In this document: piece after piece, positions 24,701 through 35,735 of the stretch
Layout of the letters: the number at the start of each line of letters is the position of its first letter
Numbering within the stretch: position 1 is the first letter of the stretch
Source of the DNA: Dipylidium caninum
Taxonomy: Eukaryota; Platyhelminthes; Cestoda; Cyclophyllidea; Dipylidiidae
Reading direction: 5' to 3'
Assembly: GCA_017562135.1 (NCBI GenBank)
Contig: QEYB01000599.1
Span: 165,647 to 229,646 of the forward strand
Length of the DNA: 64,000 nucleotides
Notes under the pieces: model-generated
Databases searched by the model: none
What the model was told of the DNA's origin: nothing
What the model saw: the letters and a program-made list of their open reading frames with translations, nothing else
Position numbers and translations under genes: made by a program

Positions 24701-27700
24701 GGAGACCCCAAGCGGCTGGGAATGCTAATGTTGAGGAGAGAAGTGTGAAATGGGAGTGACACACTCCAGACGAAGCGATGCCACCCCTGTTAAGGGGAAG
24801 AAAGCGGGAGGCGAAATCTTTCAAGAAGACCGCAGACGGCCCGAGACATCGAGCTCCTTAGCCACTAGCTGGTGTTTTAGTTTTTCGCCTTCTTCCTTCC
24901 CATATAGCGACTCGCGTTACATGCGATTCTCCATTGGAGCAAATAATCATTTCAAGGGGAAAGTCGAGTTGAGCGGCACGAACTTCGTGGGAACCTCGGT
25001 GCACATCTGTCAGCAGCCTCACCCTGCCTGCATTGTCATTATTGCTAACCGAGTGATTCGCACCGGTACCCACCGCGTTTGTGTGAAGGCCACGACGACT
25101 ACTGGCCACTTCGCTTCCGACTGTCGGTCAGTCTTCATTCAGGGGGAGCAAGGCGACCTGGAACTCTATGTAGACGGTGAAGGCGCTCCGGTGAATGCCA
25201 TAACCGTTTTGCGCACTCGTCTTGTCAACGGGGACTACGATCCCCGCCTCAACTACACCCTCTTCTTCGGAGATGGCACTTTTCCCATTAATGGAAGGCA
25301 TCTAAACGAAGATACCCTCTTTAAGCATGTTTATACGCGAGAGGACAACTTCACGGCGTCCTTGCTTCTCCAAAACGGACAGAACTTCACTTGCAAAGTG
25401 GTTGTTGCACAGCCCATCCATTCATTTGAAGTCATGTCCACAGGCGGCCCTGTTACGGCTGTTGGGACATCCCTGAAAATTACGCTCAAGGCGGCCAATG
25501 CAGCCTACTTCCAAGTTATAATTAATGGTGTGTCCATGGAAAAGGAAGGTGAGTGCTGACGTTTTTTCCTATCCCATGGATCCGCTCACTGAACCGGCGG
25601 ACACTGACACTCAGCCCGATATCCATTCTTCCTGTTTTAGCCAGCACGTTCCAATGGTTGGAGTTTACGCCCCTCTTCGAGGGTGTCCAGAATAACACCT
25701 TTACAGCCTACAACAGCGGGTTCTCGAAAACCCTACACTTAACCATCGAAAGTCAGATGAGGAATTTCGAGATTGGCGTTGCGTTGAGGGAGGTATTTGT
25801 GAAAAGCCTCCGTGAGTTGAAGGATCTTTACCGTCAGACGAAGAATGTACTGGGAATGAGGGTGGCCTCGCAGGCTCGAGGATGTGCTGGCTCTTCTCCT
25901 CAACATTCCCGTCGTCTCTCGTCTTTAACCCTCATACCTAACTCAGTTTTTACCCTCTCGTCTCTGTTTACTCACAGAAAGTTTTGGCGGGACTGTCAGC
26001 TTCGTAAACTACAAGGGCAGGCTGGTGGCACCGCTGGGCTTTCGTCTGGTCGTCAACTGCACCAGCGAAAGGCACGGCTCAGCTTTCATTCAGACTGTCC
26101 ACCTGCACAACAACACTCGCACATTTGAATTTTTGCTCCCCCCGCTGGGTCGGTTTGAGTGCATCTTCAGGGGCGAAAATGACGTGTGGAAAACGAAGAC
26201 TAAGGCAAGGCTTTCTCCCAACTTATTCTCCAGCACAAGTGTGTGTCTCTGCATTTGCGTGCCTTTCTTGCAGAAATACACGCTTGTTAAGACCCTGCCA
26301 CTTATCCTGGGTGGAATCGGCATCTACGCCAGAAATGAGGTCTATGCCTTCACGGGCTGTGGACCGCGACATGACGTCTTTAGGAGAGGAATGTCGGCCA
26401 CTCTAGTAACGGATGTTGTCCAAGGCAACGCCGAAAAAGTTACGTGGTACGTTAATAACCTCGACAATGAGAAGATGTACAGCACATCAAGTGGAAAAGA
26501 GACTAGGTGCCAACTCACTTCGACCTTGCCGGTAGGCCACAGATTGTGTGTCGAGTGCTGACGAAATGGCCTCTCGTAGGTTGGTCATTACAAAGTGGTG
26601 GTTATGGTGGAAGAAGTGGACGGTATGTCTGCACTGTCAATGCGCTTCTTCCAATTGCTCGAACATAAGGAGTTCCGCGCCACCTGTCTGCTCCATCCAG
26701 GCCAAATCATCGATGAGGCTGCAGTGCAATGGCCTTTTCCTGCCATCTGGTCTTTCAGACTCCCCTTCCAGATTCTCAATGGCACCGGTAACTTCCACTA
26801 TGTGCAGTGGCACGGACAGCGGGTATGCCTTTCGCCCCGTCGCATCGACGATCACCTGCTGGAAGGCGGACTAACAAATGTAAGTTCTGCCAGGAAGAGG
26901 CGTCCCTATTGCCATGGTCACTGGAACCCACTCCCTGCTCACTGTTACAGACAATCGGTTTTTTCTACATGAACTTGACTTTACCCCACAAGAGGGGCAC
27001 AGTCGGTGTGAAGGAGGAGGACGGTGACATCTGTCTCCCACAAGAGCATTTGAAATTAGGGGAAATCTACGAGGTCACTGTTTACGCCAACACTTCACAT
27101 AGCATAGGTCGCGAAACCTACCTCATCAGACTTGGAAGAGAGGTAGACGTTCAACTCGCCATCAGGTGAGCCGGAGCGAAGAGATGCTCTCTTTTCGCCG
27201 CTGTATGTTGATGTAAAGTAAATGCTGTAACTTCAGGGTCGTCCGGCCTGTGTCGGCAATTAGAAACTCGGTCGTGAGATCGCCGGATTATGTTGTGTTC
27301 AGTGGCAGTTGTGGAGACCCCAAGTGTCTACGAGACACATATTTCAGGTGGTTCGTGGTCATGGCCTATCCTAACGAATCCCGGTGGACCCTAAACTCCA
27401 CACAAATGGCCCAATTCACTGAAGGTAGGTTGTCGTCTTAAACAAACTCTCATATCTCGTAGGATGGAACACGTCGACCCTGGTGGTCTTTCCGCAGCTC
27501 ATGTTCCAAGTGCCCGGCTACACGCAACTCTCGGCCTGTCTGACACTGGCCCACCTCTACCCCGACGGTCCGATTGCCTGCGAGAGTGTGGAAATCTGGG
27601 CCCCCATCAAGTGCGACGCTTGTGTGCTCCACGCACCGACTTTTATAACCGAATTCCAACACATCAACGTTACCTGTTCCTGCCCTTCGGTCGAGGGGCG

Positions 27701-30700
27701 ATTTGAGTTTTATGGTAACCTTTGAGTTCTGAGCTCTGAAGCGTCGGTTTGTGCTGAGTTGTCCACTCGCTTTTTTCTTGCCTCCCTCCTCTCCTTCACT
27801 CCTTCCCGTCCAGCCACCACGCCGAATGGTGAGCAGACCATAGGTGTGAGCGAGCAGCCGACGTTCAGCACAATCCTGCCCCGAGTGGAAGGCGGCATTC
27901 AGACGTGCATTCGGAGCCTGGAAGGCTCCTCGGTGTACATTGATAAGTGCTTCCAAAAAGTCCAGGTAGGAGAGCTTTGACTACCTTCCGAACTATTCAA
28001 CCCTCACTTCAGTTCATTCCGATGACTGCGGAGGCATTGGACTATCAACTAGGCGCCATCGAGTCCGGGGAAAATGAGGTTCTCGACAACGCAGTGGCCT
28101 CGGGTGTGGCGGAGAGGATTCTCGAGACGGTACTGGTCATCTCCGCGCAGGTGGCCATGCTGAGGCCACAATTTTCTACTATGGGTAGGCTGGACACACC
28201 CCACTAACGGCATCTACTTCAGCGCCCTGAAAAAGCACCACATTGACGCTTCCCTTGTGTCCTGCTTCAGTTCCATCGGAAGACGTTGACCACCATCGAG
28301 TCAAAATAGCCTCGGTGAGAAAAGGAGATGGCATTTGTCACTTCATGAGCTCTCTGTTATGCACGCCCACTTCAAAGAGCTCCTCACGTCGCCCACCTTC
28401 TTCAAATCCGCTAAACCCTAGTACGGAAATGTTAGGGGTGGATTGTGTCTACCCGAACCGCGCCGACCTCGAGAGTCGCACAGTTGTGATGCTCCAACCG
28501 CAGACTAGAGGTCGGCGTGGGAAGTGCATGAAGATGAACCGGGATGAGTAGTGTCACGCGATGACGGAAATAAGGTGAGGGAATTCCAAAATACTAACGC
28601 ACTCTCCACTTATCCTTGGCTTCAACGTGCAGTCTACGCCCGCGAAATTTGGAGGTAGCATCAGCCCAATTTGGGTCCCCATGCGTTGCCGTCCGCCAGC
28701 CACCGGTGGGTGTGCTGGGAGAAATTCACAGTCATTCTCGTATTTTGCTTCATTACAGTTGATGGACAAACTTGTCACAGCCCTGGAAAACGTGTCAGTC
28801 TCCGACTACGAGTCCCTTCTACCCCTCTCTTCCACCGTTGAGTCTATTACGGCCAACGCGAAGGAAATGACCTTCTCAACGTTTGAGAAAATCCAGTCGA
28901 AGTTGGCGAATATTACAGAGGTTCTCCCGAGTATCTTGGCTTCTTCTCCGCGAGACCGAATTTTCGGGCTAAGCGGCAGACTTCTGAGGATCTCGCTTCA
29001 CCTCCTCGAGGTTCGACAGCGTCTTCGCGCCTTCTTAACTCCTCTTCGTAGCCTGACGATGACATGGCAGATGGACACATTGAAGTGCCACTGCGTGTCA
29101 GATTAGGAGCGCAGATTTAGTCTTCACACCGACTCTCCTTATTTCCTTTTAAGGGAATGAGCCACCAGCATTCAGACCCCACGCCCGCATTTCACTCTGT
29201 GAGTCCCCAAAGCCTCGACTACGACACCAACATCGACGCTACACGTAAGTCACCTCTCCATCTCTTGATCTCTCTCTCTCTCTTCCTCATTAACGGTTTA
29301 ACTTACGTCAGATTTGCAAAGTTAACGTTGAGACTCCAGCGATTTTTTCATTGTTTTACTCAGCCGTGAACGGAGTGGACCAGCTGGTCGCGGGGAGCAT
29401 AAATGGAGATCAGAGGAAAAAGGTGTGTCCCCAGTTGCCGTGATGGGGGAGGCAAGTAGGCGGGACCGTCTGTCTAACAGCATCTTTGACGTGATTTCCA
29501 GGCTAAATCAGTGGTGGGGACGTTGGAAAACATTAGCAGTGCATTGGCGTTTGGTTTGCACCATCTCCTCGTTCCTGGAGGCGCCAGTTTCAAAGCGACT
29601 GTTGGCAGTGTCGGGACTGCCTGCTTTATTCGAGTTGGCAGCCAAGTGCCCGCCTGGGGAGAATCGCTTGCCTGTGGGGACACTGACACATCGATTCGAC
29701 ACGCGGAAGCTCAACTTCCCCCCAACGCAGACTACGTCATTCATGTGAGTTCACTCCAGCTAATGCGAGTGCCCGTCACCTGACCCTCATTCAACCGAGA
29801 ACCTCTGCGTCACCCACAGGCGAACAGCCTCAAGCGAAATGTCTACGACTACTTCAATCGCGGCAAACGCAGTCCTCACTCAAACCTCGTCTCCCTCACA
29901 TTTTATGCCAACGGAACCATGATAGATGTGTCCAGTCTGCAGTCCTACTTCGTGTTCACCCTCAAGCAGGTATGTGACTGTCCTTTTTCAACACCGCCAC
30001 CAGGGATCTCCACCCGCACTCATGATTTCGCGTGTAGGAAGCAGGTGATGACAACATTTTGCGTGATCGCAACTTCTGCAAGGAAGAGAACTTGAAACTG
30101 CCTGATCCAGTTGAGGCAGTGGATGGCTCACTGATTTATCAGCCTCTTCTCATGTATAGCTTTGAAGTTGACAAGTTGGATGGCCCCTTTGTCTTCCAAC
30201 TCCACCCTACCAACATCGCCGCGTGCCCACAATACCTGCTAGTGGCCAGGTAGGTTGCCTACACAGCTTGACACTCCACTGTCCTTCCCCCGACTTGGTC
30301 CTATTTCGCCCCATTAGATTCATCATCCCTCCCAATCTGCTGGTCAACGACGACTACGGTCAGTTTATATGGACAATGCTTCCGTCTTCCACGTCTAATT
30401 GTGGTACGCGCCTTAGAAGTTGTCATGTGGGAGCGTGTTAGTGGCCGAGTAAATGACAGGATTTTATCCTATCACCAAGACGTGAAAGCGAGTACGGACA
30501 AGGCACTGGTGAACTACGCTTACTACGTAGATGAGGAGGTGTTGGCGGAACTCAAGAAAGAGGCGATGAGGAAAACAGCACACATGAAACTCAAGGCGGA
30601 AGAAATGAACGTCCTCTACGTTGGCTACCGCCAACTCAACGTTGAGGAGATGGACAGATACGACAGTCGGAGCCCGCCAGAAGTGCCCTATCGCCACACC

Positions 30701-31308
30701 GACCAGATTAACATTACCGCGCGCGTCTCCGCCATGATGCCCTCCTGTCTCCACATCTCGCCTGGTGACGACGAGTGGCAGAAAGGAGGCTGCAAGGTGA
30801 GTCTCTTTCGTCCCTTGTCACATCGTCACCATATCCGTTCATGGCTTCCTAGGTTCTGCCCGCATCCAGTCCGGACGAAGTTCTCTGTGGGTGCACCCAT
30901 TTGACGACATTTGGCGAATCCCACGTCCATCTCTCGTTCCACGTTGAGTTCAAGTACATCCTTGACCAAGTCGAGCTAACGGATTCCTGGACAGCCCCCA
31001 AAGTTGCAAATCTACTGCTCGTCATCTTATGTCCTGTGGTGTGGCACACGTCAAGGCGCCTTTGCGTTGAGGAGCACAAGGTAGTAGAACGGGGTTACTG
31101 CCCTGACCGAGCTGTCCACAGGCGAATCGGAGTTACTCTAACCGTCTGCGCTGTTGTGCTGTAGGATAGAAGGCGAGTTCGGATCTGTTGGCTGGCAGCG
31201 TTGATATGCTCCGTGGTTGCCGTCGCGTTTGGACTGACGATGAAAGGGTTGCTGCCGGGAATAGCCCACGACAAAGGTGGCACTTCTCCTTCTTCCCCCC
31301 ACAATTGA
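21709..31308 (+). CDS. Polycystin-1/REJ-type receptor with PKD fold, GAIN/GPS motif and two membrane helices
   Basis: Twenty-eight exons join with every phase closing (about 1,794 residues): 21709-21834, 21960-22155, 22231-22394, 22510-22602, 23633-23797, 24011-24148, 24495-24577, 24908-25548, 25641-25811, 25978-26204, 26274-26531, 26580-26879, 26951-27165, 27237-27424, 27463-27714, 27814-27965, 28013-28184, 28271-28314, 28759-29010, 29154-29244, 29364-29422, 29502-29744, 29820-29969, 30038-30249, 30318-30358, 30417-30796, 30853-31080 and 31165-31308. Exon 1 ends in a signal-like segment (HLLLFLACLIIA). A PKD fold has FGDG near residue 442 and FKHVYTREDNF shortly after. A long REJ/GAIN-like region leads to the GPS motif: CLHISPGDDEWQKGGC, then EVLCGCTHLTTFG, predicted self-cleavage at HL|T near residue 1688. 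Helix 1 is ANLLLVILCPVVW (about 1721-1736) and helix 2 ICWLAALICSVVAVAFGL (about 1753-1771). Polycystin-1 proteins sense matrix or egg-coat ligands and pair with TRPP channels. No PLAT domain or later helices are seen; the last exon reads to a stop at 31306. Weakest donors: 22155 and 29010. Confidence 0.75.
26205..26273 (+). other. Probable 69-nt GC-AG intron that reads through in frame
   Basis: Between AAGACTAAG and AAATACACG the sequence begins gcaagg and ends tttcttgcag after a pyrimidine-rich tract. Its length is a multiple of three and it has no stop in frame, so it could be retained as 23 extra residues (hydrophobic, Cys-rich). Splicing it out gives a charged KTKTKKYTLVKTLP junction. 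The gcaag start is the usual form of a minor-class GC donor. Confidence 0.5.
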
Positions 31309-32863
31309 CCCAACACTGCGCACTTAAACACTTGCACACCAATTCCACTGACAACAGTCATGTGCTCATTAATAGCTGAAGTCTGACTCCCCAAGTCACC
31401 CTCATCCAACATATCCACGAATCTCGTGTTTGCCCCCTTCGTGAGGAGGGAGAAAGCAGTTGAAAGTGGAAAATAGCAACGCACTGCGGCCTAGTCCGAA
31501 CATATCCCGACAGCCTCATCCACTGCTGGAGCTGACAGACACACATTGGCGTAGGAGGCCACTCTCGCACAGCACAGACCACCAGTGACAAATTCCACCG
31601 TCATAAGCCCTCAAGCCATCTTCTGATGACTTTCACGCTGAACCTTAGTTTTTGGAGGGTAACTGCGACACCTTCCAGCATTCGGAATGTGTATGTAGCC
31701 TCTGCAAGTGGCTCCGTAGGCTAGTTTTAGCTCACGAGATCACGACGGCGAATAGATAAAATCTGTGACTTTTAACGTGTGGCACGAAGGGCAACGACGG
31801 GTAAGGCGCTCAGCAGTGTGCCAGAGGGTGCAATGATATCACTGCGGTGCATTTCGAAGGGGTGAGAGCAAATTGACCTTCGAAGAAGTCCCCTTAATTT
31901 CGACGTTATCACAGACTGATGACGAAAGCTGCGGTGAAGGTGAGAGTGGAGGGAAGTGGACAGGAGTTGAGAATACCTCGGTCACTTGACAGAGAAACCA
32001 GCCCATAGCTAAATGCAGAGAAGTGTTTGGTGAAAGGTTGCCAGAATAGGGGCTCTACGCCTTCCCAAGTCCAGTGCAATTTGAGGAGGCTGTTATTAAC
32101 TCTCCCTCCCATCCCCTCTCCTCCTGCGTCCCGTCCTTTGATGACTTGACGTGTCGTCCGTTGTCGAACGTCCGCGAAAAAATGCCCACGTACAGCCACC
32201 GAAGCCCCGTCGAGAGACGTGTGTGACTCGCCCCCCCCTCACACCCCCCCCTCGGGGCCTAGATTCTACTATTTTTCCCATCAAGACAATGGGACGGTGC
32301 CTAAACACTCGGTTACCACTGAGAAGTGCATTTTTTGGTAGATGTTTTGAGATAGAGGTTCTGCTCATTGCTGCACCGAATTCGCCAAGCGAGTGATAAG
32401 TGGGCTAGTGGGACAAGCGTCGAGGCATCCCGGCGATGATCGTCGGTCGGGTGTCCTGCCTTCCCTCATTCGACTTCAGTCTGCTCACAACCTTTACGTC
32501 ACGATGGGGGCAGTGAAGGCAGCCTTAAGTCAGGGTCTCCTCCGGGTTCTCCTCCTCCTCCTCCTCGTCGGGGTCAGGCCAGCGGTAGATCGATGCACCC
32601 TGTCCAGTGGTCGCAGGGGCCTCGGGTCATCCGCCATAATCATCACTTCAACTCCATTTAACGGTCTGCACTGACTTGTGCGAGGAACTCTCACGAGAGT
32701 AGTCGAGTCAGCCGCTCACCTGTTTCGAGATTTTTCGCATGGTTTCTGACCAGGTGCAGATTTGGGCAGCTAGGACGAAAACCGACTAATCTACATCTCT
32801 GTCAACACATGTTAAATTTACCATCATTTCCTACCACCTCACGTCCTTGGCGCACTCGCATAG
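31309..32863. other. Stretch after the polycystin-like gene, no confident gene
   Basis: Possible 3' UTR at first. Minus-strand open frames near 31.1-31.6 kb are partly a degraded inverted copy of the cysteine-rich exon at 32.86-33.09 kb. A leucine-rich frame at 32.5-32.6 kb comes from a CTC triplet run. I found no PLAT-domain exon here. Confidence 0.35.
31545..31720 (-). repeat. Inverted partner of the cysteine-rich exon, decayed
   Basis: Read on the minus strand this segment aligns with about 32905-33055 on the plus strand. Blocks such as cttgcagaggctac / cttgcggaggctac, cgaatgctgg and cactggtggtctgtgctgtg are shared, with small indels that break the reading frame (a TGA in the frame of the partner). 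The central ~60 bases match closely. Confidence 0.65.
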
Positions 32864-33091
32864 CCGACTTCCGTCCTCGAGGTTGAAGCCGAATTCTTCG
32901 AGCTCACTGGCGACACTTGCGGAGGCTACTTACTTCGAATGCTGGGAGGGCGTTGCTGTTCCCCTCCCAAGAACCAAGGTTCTGAATGCGAGCCATCAGA
33001 AGATGGCTTGAAGGCTAATGACGGTGGAACTTGTCACTGGTGGTCTGTGCTGTGCGCTTCCTGTGGTTACACGTGCTTGCTTGGACGTTAA
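32864..33091 (+). CDS. Cysteine-rich terminal exon-like ORF, unknown
   Basis: After an acceptor-like cgcatag the frame reads 75 residues to TAA at 33089. The second half has eight cysteines (GDTCGGYLL, GGRCCSPPK, SECEPSEDG, GGTCHWWSVLCASCGYTCLL). I do not recognise the family. No signal peptide is included, so an upstream exon would be required. A degraded inverted copy lies 1.3 kb upstream, which suggests the segment was duplicated as a unit. It may itself be non-functional. Confidence 0.3.
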   Translation, partial: PTSVLEVEAEFFELTGDTCGGYLLRMLGGRCCSPPKNQGSECEPSEDGLKANDGGTCHWWSVLCASCGYTCLLGR

Positions 33092-33744
33092 TTTCGTAAA
33101 AATCAGCAGGTTGAATTTACCGCCTGACTTCAGTTCCACCTCGATATCTGCGCCTACGTAATGGCGTTGTTCTTCAATCTCTTGCATCCTCTTCTTTTTG
33201 TCAGTGTCCAGATTTTCGTCTTCTTGGAGTTTCCTTCACCCTCGTCGATGAATTGTCGCTTTCGTCTCCAAGCCCAACGCCTTAAGGCAATATGACCACA
33301 GCAGACGGTTACCCTCCTGAGAACTCCCCTCATCCTACTCTTTAGCACTCTCTAATACTCGGAGTGGCTCAGAGGACGACTCTCAAGGACTTGCCCAGGC
33401 ATGTCCGGGAGATCATCTGATCCTCGCCTCGCCTGCTCATGGGCGCGGCGATCATTTTCATACATTCGCAAACCTAGGACGGTGGATTGGCAGTTCATTC
33501 ACTCTCCTTCGCTATACCAGTGCACAAGAGAAAGCGGTCGGACATACTACACGCATTTCCAGTTTTGTCTCGTCTTTGACAGTGTTCTGATGTCGGCGGC
33601 AATGACCAAGAGGTGGGAGCAAGGAATGTTTTTACGCACTCTCTCTCCTACCTAAACGTGATGCTAGACGCCTGGGCTCGGGCTCAAAGCCTTTTAATTT
33701 GGACCATTTGTGGCAAAATATTGACTGCCACCTGGAAGATGCAA
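33092..33744. other. Intergenic, nothing recognised
   Basis: Short frames on both strands (for example 33401-33655, plus) without family resemblance. Confidence 0.35.
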
Positions 33745-34045
33745 CGTTAGAGATGCCGCCCCTAGTAGTCTATCATTTCGATCAGCAAATAATTTCACCA
33801 GAGGCGCCACCCCCCTTCCCCCCATTTGATTTATCGACTGCGATGCTCGTATGTGTCTATTCCATGCTGCCTCGAGTTCACAGGGTGCCATCCTGTGCCA
33901 CTGAGGCCGGCGATTGGGGTTTCAAGTACGTTGGTGCGGGGTGTTGGGTCTCTCATCCTCAGTCCAAATGAGCCGGCAACCATGGATTGTCTCGACCCGC
34001 GGCCTTCTCTCACTCCATCACCCCAACTGCAGAACATCCCCAGCC
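33745..34045 (+). repeat. Left arm of a ~300 bp inverted repeat
   Basis: Matches 35432-35735 on the opposite strand. It is nearly identical from the C-rich tract (33,810s) through the start codon of the small ORF at 33982 to the codons for QLQNIP, and more diverged at its outer end (VVYHFDQQIISPEAPP against VAYHLGRQVISREAPP). The repeat therefore carries 5' flanking DNA plus the first ~20 codons, shared by two convergent ORFs. Confidence 0.85.
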
Positions 34046-34188
34046 TTCTAAGCATTGCCTTCTTCGCCCTCTGGACCATTTCCGTGTTTCTGCTAATGGA
34101 CTATTTCCAATACGTCCTCTTTACCGAGGTTGAAGCAGGCAACTTGCTTCAAAAGACCATCGGGAGATCGAAGAAGGATGCGCGTTGA
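33982..34188 (+). CDS. Small single-helix membrane protein ORF
   Basis: An uninterrupted 68-codon frame: MDCLDPRPSLTPSPQLQNIP, then a hydrophobic segment (LLSIAFFALWTISVFLLM, about residues 22-39), then an acidic-to-basic tail ending IGRSKKDAR. The N-terminal 20 codons lie in the inverted repeat and are identical to those of the convergent gene at 35.5 kb. A related fragment is at 20.1-20.3 kb (minus). Splicing into downstream plus-strand frames (open to 34447) is possible. An AATAAA-type element readable on both strands lies at about 34465-34480, between this ORF and its convergent neighbour. Confidence 0.4.
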   Translation: MDCLDPRPSLTPSPQLQNIPSLLSIAFFALWTISVFLLMDYFQYVLFTEVEAGNLLQKTIGRSKKDAR

Positions 34189-34500
34189 TGTGAAGAGAGA
34201 GGCAGAGAGAAGGCGAAGAAACTGGGCATCGGCGGATACCTGGAGGATGCCACCCCGCCACCACTCAGTCAACGCCTCTCACTGCATTCCAACCCGCACA
34301 CACGCAGTCGCCTACGACGCGCTGGAGTCCGTGGAACACGATGTCACGGTCGGGTGGAGATACTCCAGCCTCCTCTATTCACACACAGTGAGAATGAGCC
34401 TCGACCACCTCGCAGTGAGCCATCACGAGCCCAAGCCTCCTACATAAGTCAAAATATATAGTCGCAAATAAAATTTATTCCAAAGGCGTTGGACACGCAA

Positions 34501-35495
34501 TCAATGGGGTTTCTCAACGTCCTCTTGTTGCCCGCGTAGCCTCTCCATCCTCCGCTTAATCACATCCCGACTAATCCATTTAAACATGTCATCGTGGCCA
34601 TCGATGGACATTTCTTTCGAGTACCACATTCGCCACTTCATTGGGAGACGCAACAGCGGACAGCCATTTACTCCACCCAGTTTCCTAAGGCAGGAGGAGA
34701 AGAGCTGCACCACGCCCTCGTTGGAGGCCTGCTCGTTGTCTGTCACCACGAAGAGGGCAAAGGTCTGTTCGGGCGAAAGGATATCGCACACTACCGTCAA
34801 CTCTGTCTTCATGTTAGCCCCGTGAAAGCGAAGCTGCGAAACATCTAGCATGTAGACGACGCAGTCGTATGTGTTAAGGATTTCCTTATCTTTCTCAATG
34901 CTCTCTTGGTAGGTTCTACGGCAAAGACTGATTTTGCTGCTGGGTACATCCAAGCTGAGGGCTTTTTTGTAACGCTGGAGATGGTGCACATCGACTTCAG
35001 CCCACGTCGACCCTCAAAGTCCACCACTTTCACCTCCATCCCTCCCCAACTCCATAATTCCTGCCTCAGAGGAGGCGGCTCCTGGAGGAAGAGTGGGTCT
35101 TCCATGTCCTTGCGTAGCGCTCGAATTGGCTTCTTTGTGTAGTCCAGAATGGTTACGAGGAAGAGACTCCTGACGGTCTCAAAAGTGCCCCTCGGTGCTC
35201 TGACCACTGGGGGGTGCATATCCAACTGGGACTCTTCAAAGTGGCATTGGATGCCTAGCCGCAGACGTTCCGAAATTGAGGGCTCTGCGTTGGAACACAG
35301 ATGCACGAGCTCCTGTCTACCAGTCCAACGCCAAGTGGTTATGTAGGAGTCGGAAGATTGCGAGTAGGGAACAGCTTCCCAACCTCGAATTGCCACACAG
35401 GCGTTTAGTGCATCCTCTAGTCCGTGGATACGGCTGGGGATGTTCTGCAGTTGGGGTGATGGAGTGAGAGAAGGCCGCGGGTCGAGACAATCCAT
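34501..35495 (-). pseudogene. Arf-like-fold protein, copy B, with a frameshift
   Basis: ATG at 35495 opens MDCLDPRPSLTPSPQLQNIP and continues LEDALNACVAIRGWEAVPYS (also at 19.7 kb), then FETVRSLFLVTILDYTKKPI, a strand plus degenerate P-loop (Arf proteins have LDxAGKT here), then GMEVKVVDFEGRRG where Arf has the VWDxGGQ switch 2. Near 34,990-35,010 the frame must change by one base to continue into VDVHHLQRYKKALSLDVP, NTYDCVVYMLDVSQL, VVCDILSPEQTFALFVVT and the C-terminal LPMKWRMWY ... DDMFKWISRDVIKRR, ending at 34501. No GT-AG intron of sensible size explains the shift. Either this is a recent pseudogene or one base is missing or extra in the assembly. Catalytic GTPase motifs are degenerate throughout. 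Confidence 0.55.
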
Positions 35496-35735
35496 GGTTG
35501 CCGGCTCATTTTGGACTGAGGATGAGAGACCCAACACCCCGCACCAACGTACTTGAAACCCCAATCGCCGGCCTCAGTGGCACAGGATGGCACCCTGTGA
35601 ACTCGAGGCAGCATGGAATAGACACATACGAGCATCGCAGTCGATAAATCAAATGGGGGGAAGGGGGGTGGCGCCTCTCGTGAAATTACTTGCCGACCCA
35701 AATGGTACGCTACTGACGAGAGCATCTTCTTTCCG
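35432..35735 (-). repeat. Right arm of the ~300 bp inverted repeat
   Basis: Partner of 33745-34045. It supplies the 5' flank and first ~20 codons of copy B of the Arf-like family, so two convergent genes share the same upstream DNA and N-terminus. Confidence 0.85.
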
